A stretch of 64,000 nucleotides of DNA from an uncultured Pseudomonadota bacterium (lineage in GTDB: Bacteria > Pseudomonadota > Alphaproteobacteria > RF32 > CAG-239): positions 72,530 to 136,529 of the forward strand of contig CASDYX010000001.1 in NCBI GenBank assembly GCA_949286215.1, given 5' to 3'. Shown here in pieces: positions 48,107 to 57,048 of the stretch; the stretch's first letter is position 1; each line of letters begins with the position of its first letter. Position numbers and translations under genes: made by a program. Under the pieces are notes generated by a model, which had not been told where the DNA came from, did not search any database, and was given only the letters and a program-made list of their open reading frames with translations.

Positions 48107-48616
48107 ATGAAAAAATTTATTTTTGCAATTTTGGTAACTTTTTTAGCTAATGTTTCTATGGCTCAGGCTGCTCCGCAACTCATCGGAGAATATGATGATT
48201 GGGCCGCGTATTATTCTAAAGACGGTAAAGGTATGATTTGTTATATGGCTTCAACGCCAAAAAAAGATGAGGGCAAATATACCAAACGCGGTGATATTTA
48301 TGTGGTAATTACCCATCGTCCGGCAGAAAAAAGCTTTGACGTGGTTAATTTTGTTGCCGGTTATACTTATAAAAACGGTTCAGATATTGAAGTCAAAATC
48401 GGAAAAGATACTTTTGGACGTTTCTTTACAGACGGCGATAAGGCTTGGGCTATTGATGATAAAGCCGATAGAGAATTGGTTGCCGCTATGAAACGCGGAA
48501 ACCGAATGATTGTTCACGGAACATCAAGCAAAGGAACCGCCACCAAAGATACTTATTCTTTGAAGGGCTTTACGGGGGCTTATAAAGCTATTAGTTCTAA
48601 ATGTAAGAAGAAATAA
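48107..48616 (+). CDS. IalB family (invasion-associated locus B) exported protein
   Basis: A 169-residue protein with a Sec signal peptide (cleavage near AQA-AP at residue 22). The mature part matches the alphaproteobacterial invasion-associated locus B family, with W/C/Y-rich strands (DWAAYYSKDGKGMICYM) and a conserved VHGTSSKGTATKDTYSL block near the end. Family members are periplasmic and of unclear role. It lies two bases before rlmN, its usual neighbour. Confidence 0.8.
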   Translation: MKKFIFAILVTFLANVSMAQAAPQLIGEYDDWAAYYSKDGKGMICYMASTPKKDEGKYTKRGDIYVVITHRPAEKSFDVVNFVAGYTYKNGSDIEVKIGKDTFGRFFTDGDKAWAIDDKADRELVAAMKRGNRMIVHGTSSKGTATKDTYSLKGFTGAYKAISSKCKKK

Positions 48617-48618
48617 TC

Positions 48619-49683
48619 ATGAGTGAAAAAATCGAATTAGTCGGCTTAAATCTGGAAGAATTGACCGCTCATTTGGCAGAAATCGGTGAGCCAAAATTTC
48701 GTGCTAAGCAAATTTATCAATGGGTTTATGTGCATGGGGCGACTGATTTTGAGCAGATGACCAACTTGTCCAAAGATTTGCGGGCGCGTTTGGCTGAAAA
48801 ATTTAGCCTGACCAGACCTAAAATCGTTACTGAGCAAATCTCTAAAGACAAAACGCACAAGTGGCTTTTGGAGTTTGCAGACGGACAGAGAATCGAGACG
48901 GTTTATATTCCGGAAGCTGACCGTGGTTCGGTTTGTATTTCAACTCAAGTCGGTTGTGCGGTCGGATGCACATTTTGCCATACAGGCTCACAAAAAATTA
49001 CGCGTAACCTAACCGCCGGAGAAATCGTCAGCCAATTTATGGTGGCACGCGATGTCTATAAAGAATGGCCAAGTACCAGCCAAGAGAATCGTATGATTTC
49101 TAATATCGTAGTGATGGGAATGGGTGAGCCTTTGCACAATGTGGATAATGTGATTGCCGCACTCAAACTCCTAACCGATGGCGATGGTATTGCCATTTCC
49201 AAACGCAAAGTTACTTTGTCAACTTCGGGAATTGTGCCGAATATGTTGCGGATTGCCAAAGAAACCGGTGTGAAATTAGCGGTGTCTTTGCATGCCCCGA
49301 ATAATGAAAAGCGCTCGCAGATTATGCCAATAAACAAGCGTTATCCGATTGAAGAAATTTTGCAGGCTTGCCAAGAATATCAAAAGATTGTTACCAGTCG
49401 CTTTATCACTTTTGAATATTTGATGTTAGACGGCATAAATGATTCACTTGATGATGCACGTCAACTGATAGATTTGATGAAGAAATTTAAGATCGGAGCA
49501 AAGTTTAATTTGATTCCGTTTAATCCTTGGCCGGGCTGTCCCTATCAGCCATCATCTAATAATCGTGTACATGCTTTTGCCAAAGAGCTAGAGAAATCCG
49601 GTTTCGCAGCCCCTATCCGTGTTGCCCGCGGGCAAGATATATTGGCGGCTTGTGGTCAGCTCAAAAGTAAAAAACTTGTATAA
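48619..49683 (+). CDS. rlmN: 23S rRNA / tRNA C2-methyladenosine synthase RlmN
   Basis: Radical SAM enzyme methylating A2503 of 23S rRNA and A37 of some tRNAs. The [4Fe-4S] motif is CAVGCTFCHTGSQKI (about 115-129), with the CxxxCxxC spacing. Another marker is MGMGEPLHNVDNV (about 170-182), and the catalytic C-terminal Cys lies in ILAACGQL. The 354-residue length is normal. The non-coding repeat array begins directly after the stop. Confidence 0.97.
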   Translation: MSEKIELVGLNLEELTAHLAEIGEPKFRAKQIYQWVYVHGATDFEQMTNLSKDLRARLAEKFSLTRPKIVTEQISKDKTHKWLLEFADGQRIETVYIPEADRGSVCISTQVGCAVGCTFCHTGSQKITRNLTAGEIVSQFMVARDVYKEWPSTSQENRMISNIVVMGMGEPLHNVDNVIAALKLLTDGDGIAISKRKVTLSTSGIVPNMLRIAKETGVKLAVSLHAPNNEKRSQIMPINKRYPIEEILQACQEYQKIVTSRFITFEYLMLDGINDSLDDARQLIDLMKKFKIGAKFNLIPFNPWPGCPYQPSSNNRVHAFAKELEKSGFAAPIRVARGQDILAACGQLKSKKLV

Positions 49684-50300
49684 TGGACGACTAGTACAGA
49701 AATTGCAGGTCGAAAGTGTCCTCACGTACTAAAAGTGTACGCTGCGGTACTTTCGCCTTTATTTCTTACTATTCGTCTCATTCTCCAAGTTTTTTGTAAA
49801 AACTCGTCTAGTTGGTAACTAGAGTAATTTTACGCGGTCTCGAAAAATTCACGTACGTTTTATGTACGCTAAAATTTTTCTTGCCGCTAGAAATCCCTCT
49901 ATTTACGCACGCTATCCAAGTTTTTTGTGAAAAACTTGTCTGTGAGCTGCGGTACTTTCGCCTTTATTTCTTACTATTCGTCTCATTCTCCAAGTTTTTT
50001 GTAAAAACTCGTATAATGGTCATCTAATACAGAATTGGTGAGAAGAAAAAATGCTCACGTACTAAAAATGTACGCCCCGCTTTTTTCTCTCTTAATTCTT
50101 ATTATATGACTCATTCTCCAAGTTTTTTGTAAAAACTCGTCTAGTTGGTAACTAGAGCAATTTTATGTGGTCTCGAAAAATTCACGTACGTTTTATGTAC
50201 GCTAAAATTTTTCTTGCCGCTAGAAATCCCTCTATTTACGCATGCTATCCGATTTTTTGTAAAAAGCTTGTCTGTGAACTGCGGTACTTTCGCTTTTATT
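49684..50300. repeat. Tandem repeat array of about 333-bp units, non-coding
   Basis: Two long copies can be aligned at an offset of 332-333 bases: 49671-50003 and 50003-50300. The best-preserved block is 49778-49967 against 50111-50299. CAAGTTTTTT-type hairpins recur at about 49786, 49916, 49992 and 50118. Each unit has two imperfect inverted repeats of the form CGTAC-N7-GTACG, four in total: 49725-49741, 49852-49868, 50058-50074, 50185-50201. CTAGTT-GGT-AACTAG occurs at 49808-49822 and 50140-50154. No supported gene lies inside. Confidence 0.92.
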
Positions 50301-50886
50301 GTTCGATGTTGGTTAGAGTATGAGCTAAATTTACGGCGCCTTGAGTTTTTCTAATGGTTTTAATTAGCGTTTGTGGTGGAATTTTACTTAATGATGACAA
50401 AGCTGTGATATATTCTCCGGCAGTGTTTGAGGCGGCCTCTAGTTTTAATTCATTATATCCAAATAAAGAGAATCTTCTAATTGCAACGTTCTTTTTTATC
50501 TGAGCTTGTGCTGTTTTGTTTGCAGGGGCTTTCTCCATGTCAATATATACGCCATCGCGATGGTATTGCCACATTCCTCCTGATGCAACGTCGGTTAACC
50601 AACTAGGCCAAAAGGAAAGGTTTAATATCGCTAATTTATTGAGATTACTTCTAAGAATTAATTGCTTATCTTCAAACCCTTTTTTTTGTGCACGAATGAT
50701 TACTGTTGATGATTTTCTTTCTAATGGAAAAATGCAAGGAGTTTTGCAAATTTCCATTCCATCAACATATATTTTTACATCCTTTTGGTTGGAGTCAAAA
50801 CTTATGTCTTGTGTGCTTCCGCTAAATAGAGTTCCGCAAGCAGAAAGGGTTAGTATTAATGCTGTATAAAGTACGATTTTTTTCAT
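50296..50886 (-). CDS. PEGA-like lipoprotein
   Basis: A 196-residue lipoprotein (lipobox LSACG, Cys at residue 17). Residues about 28-75 look like a PEGA domain (KDVKIYVDGMEICKTPC with the IxVDG signature) that forms a small beta sandwich, and the later part is less clear. AAGGA lies 7 bases before the ATG. The gene follows a structured leader that contains a terminator and can pair with this ribosome site. Its C-terminal end overlaps the far edge of the repeat array by a few bases. Confidence 0.82.
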   Translation of the reverse strand: MKKIVLYTALILTLSACGTLFSGSTQDISFDSNQKDVKIYVDGMEICKTPCIFPLERKSSTVIIRAQKKGFEDKQLILRSNLNKLAILNLSFWPSWLTDVASGGMWQYHRDGVYIDMEKAPANKTAQAQIKKNVAIRRFSLFGYNELKLEAASNTAGEYITALSSLSKIPPQTLIKTIRKTQGAVNLAHTLTNIEQ

Positions 50887-50888
50887 TA

Positions 50889-51135
50889 GAACATCCTTAT
50901 TTGTGGTTAAAATAAAACCCGCGCTTTTTTAGTAAAAGGCGGGCGGATGTTCGAAAACCGTATACGTTTAGACGGCTCGGCTTATTTGGCCAAAGCCTTA
51001 TTCGCCGACATCCGTCCGAAAACAGACTAAACATCGGCACAATCTTTTAAGTCGTGTGCACACGACTAAACGTATTAAGGGTTTTCGAAGCCCTGGGATA
51101 TGTTTTTTGACATATCTTGCGTGTAGACTAGAGAT
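50889..51135 (-). ncRNA. Structured leader or small RNA with intrinsic terminator ahead of the lipoprotein gene
   Basis: Minus-strand RNA of about 200 nt. A 20-bp inverted pair with small internal loop joins 50950-50971 and 51066-51089 (two perfect 10-bp blocks). Inside are hairpins at 50980-50998, 51004-51038 and the palindrome GTCGTGTGCACACGAC (51051-51066). A 5' hairpin is at 51097-51116. A terminator stem (50918-50943, 10 bp with one bulge, then TTTTATT) ends it. Segment 50941-50950 can instead pair with 51008-51017, and 50945-50952 with the ribosome site (50889-50896). A weak -35/-10 pair can be read at about 51158-51130. Confidence 0.6.
50911..50943 (-). terminator. Intrinsic terminator or attenuator
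   Basis: CCCGC-CTTTT (50918-50928, one bulge) pairs with AAAAG-GCGGG (50934-50943); the minus strand then reads TTTTATTTT. It lies 25 bp ahead of the lipoprotein start. Confidence 0.8.
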
Positions 51136-51183
51136 TAATTTTGCAAATGTAAAGTAAAAATAAGCTAATAAAGCTGAAATTAT

Positions 51184-51825
51184 TTAAATGAGAGAGGCAA
51201 TTTCGGCGCGGACTTCGTCTAGGCCTTCACGCTTTTCGGAGCTGGTGGTGAGGGCTTTAACGTATGCGGCTGGGTGTTTGGCGATTTTTTCTTGTGTGGC
51301 TTTTACGACCTTGTCTAATTCTTTGGCGCTGATTTTATCGCTCTTGGTTAAGATGATTTGATAGGTAACGGCGGCTTTATCCAGCATCTCCATGATTTCT
51401 TCATCTACCTTTTTAATACCGTGGCGCGAATCGATTAACACAAAAACGCGTTTGAGATTTACTCTTCCTTGCAGGTAGGTGAAAATGAGTTTTTGCCATT
51501 GTTTGACCAGTTTTTCAGGGGCTTGAGCATAGCCATAGCCCGGTAGGTCAACCAGATGTAATTTATCACCAAGATTAAAATAATTAAGTTGTTGAGTACG
51601 TCCCGGGGTGTTTGAGGTTTTGGCCAAACCTTTTTGTTGGGTAACGGCGTTTATCAGGCTCGATTTGCCAACGTTGGAACGTCCGGCAAAAGCCACCTCA
51701 GGCATATCGGTTAAAGGCAATTGCGATAAATTGGCAACGCCTAAGACAAATTGCGCCGGAATCTGAAAGAGTTGCTTTCCTGCTTCAAGCTGTTCTTTTG
51801 AATATTCTTCCGGCGCAAAATCCAT
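51184..51825 (-). CDS. engB: Ribosome biogenesis GTPase EngB/YihA
   Basis: A 213-residue essential GTPase acting in 50S assembly. Motifs are G1 [11 protein letters not shown] (about 48-58), G3 VDLPGYGYA (about 93-101) and G4 TKSDK (about 160-164). The usual order with yidC upstream is kept; its start shares one base with the yidC stop. Confidence 0.96.
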   Translation of the reverse strand: MDFAPEEYSKEQLEAGKQLFQIPAQFVLGVANLSQLPLTDMPEVAFAGRSNVGKSSLINAVTQQKGLAKTSNTPGRTQQLNYFNLGDKLHLVDLPGYGYAQAPEKLVKQWQKLIFTYLQGRVNLKRVFVLIDSRHGIKKVDEEIMEMLDKAAVTYQIILTKSDKISAKELDKVVKATQEKIAKHPAAYVKALTTSSEKREGLDEVRAEIASLI

Positions 51826-53504
51826 TAGTTTACTCCATTCTTACGCATAATTGCTTTTTGTTGAATGATTGAGAGAATGTTGCTCAAGGTCCAGTAAATG
51901 ACTAAACCTGAAGCAAAGTGTCCCAACATGAAGGTAAAGATAACCGGCATTAGGGCAAACATGCGTGCTTGGTCTTTGTTGGTTGGGGTGGGGTTGAGTT
52001 TTTGTTGAACAAACATGGTGACACCCATAATTATCGGCCAAACACCAATATCAAGCAAGCTTGGAACCGGGAAATGCAACAAGGTGGACAAGACCAACGG
52101 GTCAGGAGCTGAAAGGTCTTTAATCCAACCAATGAACGGAGCATGGCGAATTTCAATTGAGATATTCAAAACCTTGTACAAAGAGAAGAATACCGGAATT
52201 TGAATCAACATCGGTAAGCAACCTGCTGCCGGATTGATTTTTTCGCGACGATACATCTCCATCGTTTCTTGTTGGAGTTTCATCTTATCGTCTTGATAAC
52301 GTTCTTGCAGTTCTTTTAATTTTGGTTGAATTTTCTTCATCTTAGACATGCTGTCATAAGATTTATTGGCAATCGGGAACATAACCAAACGGAGTAAGGC
52401 CGCAAACAGCAGAATAGCCCAACCCATGTTGCCGATGAAGTTGTATAAAAAGTCTAAGATATAGAAGAACGGTTTGGTTAAGAAATAATACCAACCAAAG
52501 TCAACCGCTAAGTCAAACTTAGGAATGTTGAGCGATGTGGTATATTCATCCAATAATTTAATTTCTTTAGCTCCGGCAAAGAGTTTTACATCAGCATTGC
52601 CGACATCCCCTGAAGCAATTTTAACCGGAGAACCGACATAATCGGTTTGGAAAGTGTTTTCCCCGGTGCTGGAGAATTTAACTGTATTGGGGGTGGAACT
52701 GTTTACAATCAAGGCACTAAACCAGTAGCGGTCAGAAAAACCGGCCCAGCCTTGTGCGGTTTTATATTCTTTGGTTTTGTCTTCAACCAAGTCAGGATAT
52801 TTGATTTCTTGTAAGTTGTTATCAACCACACCGATAAGACCTTCGTGAACGACACTGGCAGAAGAGTTAACATTTGCCAGTTTGCGATTGATTAAACCAT
52901 AAGGATAAAGGGTGACGGCTTGGTTTGAGTTATTGATGACGTTTTGTTGAATGGTGAACATATAGTTATCATCAAGGCTGATTTTGCGAATGAATTTCAA
53001 ACCTTGGCCGTTGTTCCATTCCATAACAATCGGGGTTTCGGGAGTGAGCTTTTGTCCTTTAATGCTCCAAATTGTGTCCTTATTGGGCAAGTTTACTTTA
53101 GGATTGGTGCTTAGCCAGCCAAACTCGGCATAATACGGAGCTTGGGTTTGAGCCGGAGCAAACAGCTCAACATCAGGACTGCCTTCTTCCAAAGTTTGTT
53201 TATATTTTTCAAGCATAAGATTGTCTATGCGACCGCCTTTGGTGCGGATGGAACCACTCAAAGCAGAACTTGAAATTTGAATGCGAGAATCTTTAGCTAT
53301 CACCTCTTGAGTTGTTTCCGGTTCGGCTTGCAACAGCTCTTTGGCATCCATATCGGTTACGGGTGTGGCGGGCAAGTTGGCTTGCGGAGCTGAAACTTTC
53401 GGAGCTTGGCTCGGAGTTTGGCTTGGGAAAAAGTAGTTGGTTATGAAAATGACGGCTATGGACAGGACAATTGCCAAAAACAAGCCTTTCATTTCGTCTC
53501 GCAT
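51825..53504 (-). CDS. yidC: Membrane protein insertase YidC
   Basis: A 559-residue insertase. The N-terminal helix (about 9-25) is followed by the large periplasmic beta domain (about 60-345), as in Gram-negatives, then the core: [20 protein letters not shown]-type helices with the hydrophilic groove Arg, [15 protein letters not shown] (C1 loop) and [30 protein letters not shown] lies about 10 bases before ATG 53504. It works with or apart from Sec, and lies in the rpmH-rnpA-yidD-yidC order. Confidence 0.97.
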   Translation of the reverse strand: MRDEMKGLFLAIVLSIAVIFITNYFFPSQTPSQAPKVSAPQANLPATPVTDMDAKELLQAEPETTQEVIAKDSRIQISSSALSGSIRTKGGRIDNLMLEKYKQTLEEGSPDVELFAPAQTQAPYYAEFGWLSTNPKVNLPNKDTIWSIKGQKLTPETPIVMEWNNGQGLKFIRKISLDDNYMFTIQQNVINNSNQAVTLYPYGLINRKLANVNSSASVVHEGLIGVVDNNLQEIKYPDLVEDKTKEYKTAQGWAGFSDRYWFSALIVNSSTPNTVKFSSTGENTFQTDYVGSPVKIASGDVGNADVKLFAGAKEIKLLDEYTTSLNIPKFDLAVDFGWYYFLTKPFFYILDFLYNFIGNMGWAILLFAALLRLVMFPIANKSYDSMSKMKKIQPKLKELQERYQDDKMKLQQETMEMYRREKINPAAGCLPMLIQIPVFFSLYKVLNISIEIRHAPFIGWIKDLSAPDPLVLSTLLHFPVPSLLDIGVWPIIMGVTMFVQQKLNPTPTNKDQARMFALMPVIFTFMLGHFASGLVIYWTLSNILSIIQQKAIMRKNGVN

Positions 53505-53584
53505 TATAAATATCTCCTATTTTTTTATTTGTTATGGCTTGGTTTTACATTATATTCTTGCTTAACGCAAGGATTTATCGTGGG

Positions 53585-53833
53585 TTATTCTTTTGAGTTG
53601 TCGGTTTTCTTTGGCGGTACGGGGTCAAATCCTTGACCGCCCCAGGGGTGGCAACGGAGCAATCTTTTGGTGCCGAGCCATAGACCCTTAACAATTCCGT
53701 GGAGTTTTATGGCCTCAATCATATATTGCGAACAAGTGGGTCGATAGCGGCAACATCCCGGAAATAAAGGGGAAATGAATTTTTGATAAAACCTAATCAG
53801 CGCTATCAGAAGATGTTGGAACAGCTTGCTCAT
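53585..53833 (-). CDS. yidD: Membrane protein insertion efficiency factor YidD
   Basis: An 82-residue accessory factor of YidC. The hallmark is [29 protein letters not shown] (features only) with Cys-Arg-Tyr-x-Pro-Thr-Cys-Ser-x-Tyr, and [14 protein letters not shown] near the end. ATG 53833 follows AAGG by 8 bases; a longer TTG start at 53848 is rejected. It overlaps the end of rnpA. Confidence 0.95.
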   Translation of the reverse strand: MSKLFQHLLIALIRFYQKFISPLFPGCCRYRPTCSQYMIEAIKLHGIVKGLWLGTKRLLRCHPWGGQGFDPVPPKKTDNSKE

Positions 53834-54188
53834 CAGCTTTGCCTTCAAACTGTTTGTTGAGTTTTTTTAAGCTCCATTTCAAATCCTCACAGAGCTTGGA
53901 ATAGGGACAGTCTGCCGTTGAGTAACGCCCGATTAAAATATATTCATAGCCCGGTAAGAGGTAATCATAATGCTCTCTTAATACTGCGCGCAATCTGCGA
54001 CGGGCACGATTGCGAATATGGGCTTTGCCTAGTTTTTTGGTGGTGGTAAAACCAATTTTGGCAATTTGTTTAGAATCACATAAACTTTGAGCCGCCTGCA
54101 GGATAAGTGTTGGTGTGACCATCTTCAATCCCTGCTTGGCGACTCTTAAAAAATCTTTGCGTTTCTTTATTGTTAAAACGGCAGTCAT
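53793..54188 (-). CDS. rnpA: Ribonuclease P protein component
   Basis: A 131-residue protein subunit of RNase P. The RNR motif is [19 protein letters not shown] (about 52-70). The start is [13 protein letters not shown]-like at residue 8. It lies 6 bases after rpmH on the minus strand and overlaps yidD, the classic arrangement. Confidence 0.93.
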   Translation of the reverse strand: MTAVLTIKKRKDFLRVAKQGLKMVTPTLILQAAQSLCDSKQIAKIGFTTTKKLGKAHIRNRARRRLRAVLREHYDYLLPGYEYILIGRYSTADCPYSKLCEDLKWSLKKLNKQFEGKADEQAVPTSSDSAD

Positions 54189-54194
54189 TTTTTA

Positions 54195-54329
54195 TTATGC
54201 GGAAAGTTTAGCGCGACCATGTTTACGACGAGCGGCTAATACTTTGCGTCCGCCGGCGGTGGCCATGCGTGTGCGGAAACCATGACGGCGTGCGCGGACC
54301 AATTTACTTGGTTGATATGTGCGTTTCAT
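54195..54329 (-). CDS. rpmH: 50S ribosomal protein L34
   Basis: A 44-residue ribosomal protein beginning [19 protein letters not shown] and ending in HGRAKLSA, matching bL34 throughout. The Arg/Lys-rich short length is normal. It is the first gene of rpmH-rnpA-yidD-yidC-engB. It is too short to appear in many ORF lists but translates cleanly. Confidence 0.97.
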   Translation of the reverse strand: MKRTYQPSKLVRARRHGFRTRMATAGGRKVLAARRKHGRAKLSA

Positions 54330-54453
54330 TTATTTTCTCCGGTTAAAAAGCAAGTCTGACTTGCTTAAATTATTATTGATTATTTAAGCCTTTTAACTAC
54401 AAAAGGCCTCGGACAATTCGTCTTATAGCCAAATATTTGATATCTGTCAATAA

Positions 54454-54486
54454 AAAAACCTCTCGCTTGCGGCAAGAGGTTTTTCT
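54454..54486 (-). terminator. Terminator after the Bax inhibitor-1 family gene
   Basis: ACCTCT and AGAGGT arms around a CGCTTGCGGCA middle, followed by a T-run on the minus strand. Confidence 0.82.
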
Positions 54487-54500
54487 TGTGTTTTGCTTAA

Positions 54501-55232
54501 TTAGCGGCGATCGCCAAATAATCTTAACAGAGCCAAGAACAGGTTGATGAAGTCCATATACAAGGCTAAAGCACCTGAGATGGCTTTGCGTGAAGACATA
54601 TCACCCGTATCGCTTTCGGCATAAATTTCGCGGATTTTTTGAGTGTCATAAGCTGTTAAACCAGTGAAAACAATAACGCTCAAAATCGATAAAGCAAAGT
54701 CTAAGCCGCTGCTTTTCAAAAAGATGTTTACTAAGCTGGCGATGATAATACCCCACAAGCCCATAATCATAAATGAGCCCATAGAGGTCAAGTCTTTACG
54801 GGTGGTGTAGCCATAAATGCTCATGCCACCGAAAGTAGCCGCAGTTACCAAAAAGATGCGGGTAACGCTAGAGCCGGTATAAGCTAACAAAATGGGGGTT
54901 AAGGCAACGCCCATCAATGCAGCATAGCCCCAATATACTCCTTGGACTTGTGCAAGTGAGCCACGATTTAAAACCCAACCAAAAGCAAATACCATAATAA
55001 ATGGTGCCAACATAGCCAGCCAACCTAAACCAGATAAGCCGACGGCACCATTAGCACTAATGGTGAAAAACAATTTTAAGAGAGCCGGAGTGTTCATAAT
55101 TATATATGAGGCAAGAGCCGTAATGCAAAGTCCACCGGCCATGTAGTTGTAAACACGCATCATGTATTGGCGCAACCCTTGGTCAACATAAACTTGTGCT
55201 GAGGTTTGAGCAACATTGCGGTTAGTAATCAT
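54501..55232 (-). CDS. Bax inhibitor-1/YccA-family (YbhL-like) membrane protein
   Basis: A 243-residue membrane protein with seven helices. Family landmarks are QYMMRVYNYMAGGLCITALASYI (features), GMSIYGYTTRKDLTSMGSF near 134-152 and the C-terminal FTGLTAYDTQKIREIYAE with Asp pair, and LYMDFINLFLALLRLFG. In characterised members the fold is a Ca2+-leak channel; the role here is inferred. It is a single gene. Confidence 0.92.
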   Translation of the reverse strand: MITNRNVAQTSAQVYVDQGLRQYMMRVYNYMAGGLCITALASYIIMNTPALLKLFFTISANGAVGLSGLGWLAMLAPFIMVFAFGWVLNRGSLAQVQGVYWGYAALMGVALTPILLAYTGSSVTRIFLVTAATFGGMSIYGYTTRKDLTSMGSFMIMGLWGIIIASLVNIFLKSSGLDFALSILSVIVFTGLTAYDTQKIREIYAESDTGDMSSRKAISGALALYMDFINLFLALLRLFGDRR

Positions 55233-55332
55233 TGTTTATTTTCTCCTTACATTCGTTGTTTGTATTTAAAATATAGGGAGGATTTTGGCGATTATCAAGT
55301 TTTTTATTGCTGGCTTGAATTGTGAGGGGGAT

Positions 55333-56040
55333 TTATTCGTAGGTATAAAGCTCTTTGCCGTGGCGTTGGAGCCAATCTTTTCCGGCGTCAGCTTGGGGAT
55401 AAAGTTCAGCTACGCATTTCCAAAAGGAGTGGGAATGGTCTTGGTGTAAAAGGTGCGAAACTTCGTGGGCTACCAAATAGTTTATGGCTGTTTCGGGAGC
55501 CAGAGATATGCGCCAATTATAGTTTATGTTATGCAAAGATGAGCAGCTGCCCCAGCGGGATTTGGTGTCTTTTATGGTGACATCTTTGAGCGGACAGCCA
55601 AGTTTATCAGCGAGGGCTTTGGAGCGTGTCCAGAGCTCTTTGCGGGCTTGACGTTTCAAATAATCTTTAACCCGACGGTGCAAGAATTCGCTTTGTCCTG
55701 AAATATATAAGCAGCCGTTTTCTTCACGTGAACCTCTTTGTTGCGGGGCGTGGCGAATGGTAAGTGCTTTTCCAAAAAAAGTGATTCGTGTGCCGTCTTG
55801 AAATTTTTGAGTTTGCGGAATTTTATTTAGGCTTTGCTCAATCCAATCTTTATATTCCACAACAAAGTCTATCGCTCTTTTGGCTGAACAGCGATTGGGA
55901 ATGGTTAAAATGGGGAGGCGTTCCTTTTGGTCAATGCGCAGGGTCAGACGTTTGGCTCGTGGAGATTTGACTACCTTGAGCGGAAAATCGACCGCGGATT
56001 CAATATCATAGGTCTTCCCAGTCAACAAGGTAATCTTCAT
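55333..56040 (-). CDS. YgjP/WrpA-like metallopeptidase domain protein
   Basis: A 235-residue protein of the M48-related DUF45 family. The metal motif HEVSHLLHQDHS (about 190-201) holds HExxH plus a third His. Other family marks are RWGSCSS (about 164-170) and LHNINYNWRISLAPETAINYLVAHE (features). Members hydrolyse or are linked to nucleotide or peptide turnover; substrate unknown. The gene start overlaps the end of the following YcgN gene by 35 bases, so they are cotranscribed. Confidence 0.85.
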   Translation of the reverse strand: MKITLLTGKTYDIESAVDFPLKVVKSPRAKRLTLRIDQKERLPILTIPNRCSAKRAIDFVVEYKDWIEQSLNKIPQTQKFQDGTRITFFGKALTIRHAPQQRGSREENGCLYISGQSEFLHRRVKDYLKRQARKELWTRSKALADKLGCPLKDVTIKDTKSRWGSCSSLHNINYNWRISLAPETAINYLVAHEVSHLLHQDHSHSFWKCVAELYPQADAGKDWLQRHGKELYTYE

Positions 56041-56521
56041 AATCTTTTACTTTCGTTTCACATACAAGGGTGCGATTGCTTAAATCCATGCCTGCTTCTT
56101 TGACTGAAGCTGCTTTTTTGGTGATAAGCGGATGCCAAGAAGGGAGGTCATAGCCGTTATCTAACAACCAATAGGCACAAGTTTTGGGAAGCCAGCGCGG
56201 TTTTTCACGGATGGCCGCCAAGTCAATATCACGGCAATCGGGGACTTTTTCGAAGCGGTTTGGGTAAATTTTGCAGAGGCAACTTTGGCAGTCCAAAAAC
56301 CGACAATAAGTGTTGGTGAATTTGATTTTACCTTTAATCTCTAACTTGTTTAAACAACATTTGCCGCAACCGTCGCAAAGCAATTCCCACTCGGCTTTAC
56401 TCATTTCTTCGAGTTTTTTATGTTTCCAAAATTCAGGCTCAATTTCGGGCGGAATATTATCAAACCGTGATTGCGGGTCGTATTCTTCCTCTAGCTCGTA
56501 AGTTTTGTTTTGAGAGGTCAT
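56006..56521 (-). CDS. YcgN/YkgJ family cysteine-cluster protein
   Basis: A 171-residue cytoplasmic protein with two Cys clusters: CDGCGKCCLNKLE (about 46-58) and CRFLDCQSCLCKIYPNRFEKVPDC (features), with CAYWLL later. These match the Fe-S or Zn-type YcgN family of unknown function. The ATG at 56521 has GGAGG 7 bases upstream and overlaps the stop of the neighbouring YcgN gene in TAATG, so the longer 56536 start is rejected. It has a paralogue beside it. Confidence 0.86.
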   Translation of the reverse strand: MTSQNKTYELEEEYDPQSRFDNIPPEIEPEFWKHKKLEEMSKAEWELLCDGCGKCCLNKLEIKGKIKFTNTYCRFLDCQSCLCKIYPNRFEKVPDCRDIDLAAIREKPRWLPKTCAYWLLDNGYDLPSWHPLITKKAASVKEAGMDLSNRTLVCETKVKDYEDYLVDWEDL

Positions 56522-56901
56522 TAGAGTTCCTCCCAATCAACAATATGGTCTTCAAGCTCGTCTTCAGGGACCAAAAGCTCGGATACGCAACGTCCCGAAA
56601 TGCTTTGGCGTTGGGGGCGAGGGCGACCTTCAACCAGTGCGCGGTAAGCGCAAGTTTTGGGCATCCATGAAATTTTATCGACGTTATCCGGTGTGAGTTT
56701 CAGACAAGTCGGAACAAGTGTGCAACGCTCGTTATAACGTGTACAATCGCAAGTGTCGGGATCCATATAGCGGCAGACAACATCGGTGTAGTAGATTTCT
56801 TCGGTGTCGTCATCTTGAAGTTTTATCAGGCAACATTTGCCACAGTGATTGCAAATGGCTTCCCATTCTTCGGGGGTATATTCGTTTAAGGGTTTGCTCA
56901 T
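56521..56901 (-). CDS. YcgN/YkgJ family cysteine-cluster protein (paralogue)
   Basis: A 126-residue protein with the same layout as its neighbour: CNHCGKCCLIKLQ (about 17-29), VCRYMDPDTCDCTRYNERCTLVPTC (features) and KTCAYRAL. The two are tandem paralogues, with this one about 45 residues shorter. It overlaps the next gene by one base. Function is unknown. Confidence 0.85.
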   Translation of the reverse strand: MSKPLNEYTPEEWEAICNHCGKCCLIKLQDDDTEEIYYTDVVCRYMDPDTCDCTRYNERCTLVPTCLKLTPDNVDKISWMPKTCAYRALVEGRPRPQRQSISGRCVSELLVPEDELEDHIVDWEEL

Positions 56902-57032
56902 GGATGCAATTTCTCCTCAATGGTTTTGTATAAGCCACGTAGCAAAGAAACGCTTATCATTACAAAGGCAAAAGTAAACATGCAACAGTACCCAAACAGT
57001 AAAATGAAGTATTTTACTGCTGTTTCAGCCAA
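56898..57032 (-). CDS. Possible small membrane protein
   Basis: A short ORF of 44 residues with one strong hydrophobic segment (FILLFGYCCMFTFAFVMI, residues 9-26) and a positively charged tail, lying between the dnaB stop and the YcgN start. A TTG at 57032 is the earliest start outside dnaB, but no clear ribosome site is visible. A longer version would overlap dnaB in another frame. Confidence is low. Confidence 0.4.
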   Translation of the reverse strand: MAETAVKYFILLFGYCCMFTFAFVMISVSLLRGLYKTIEEKLHP

Positions 57033-57048
57033 TTGTGCCAGATATGTC

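Noticed and set aside
49684-50300. A CRISPR array
   Set aside because: The repeats are long, few and diverged with no short regular spacers and no cas genes nearby.
49812-50354. Two similar ORFs (49812-50027 and 50145-50354) in the repeat array
   Set aside because: They share sequence only because the DNA repeats. No ribosome site, and a frame that depends on repeat position; treated as non-coding.
50887-51135. A permuted two-piece tmRNA, as expected in alphaproteobacteria
   Set aside because: No tag reading frame ending in Ala-Ala, no acceptor with CCA, and the T-arm-like TTCGAA sites do not form a tRNA-like domain.
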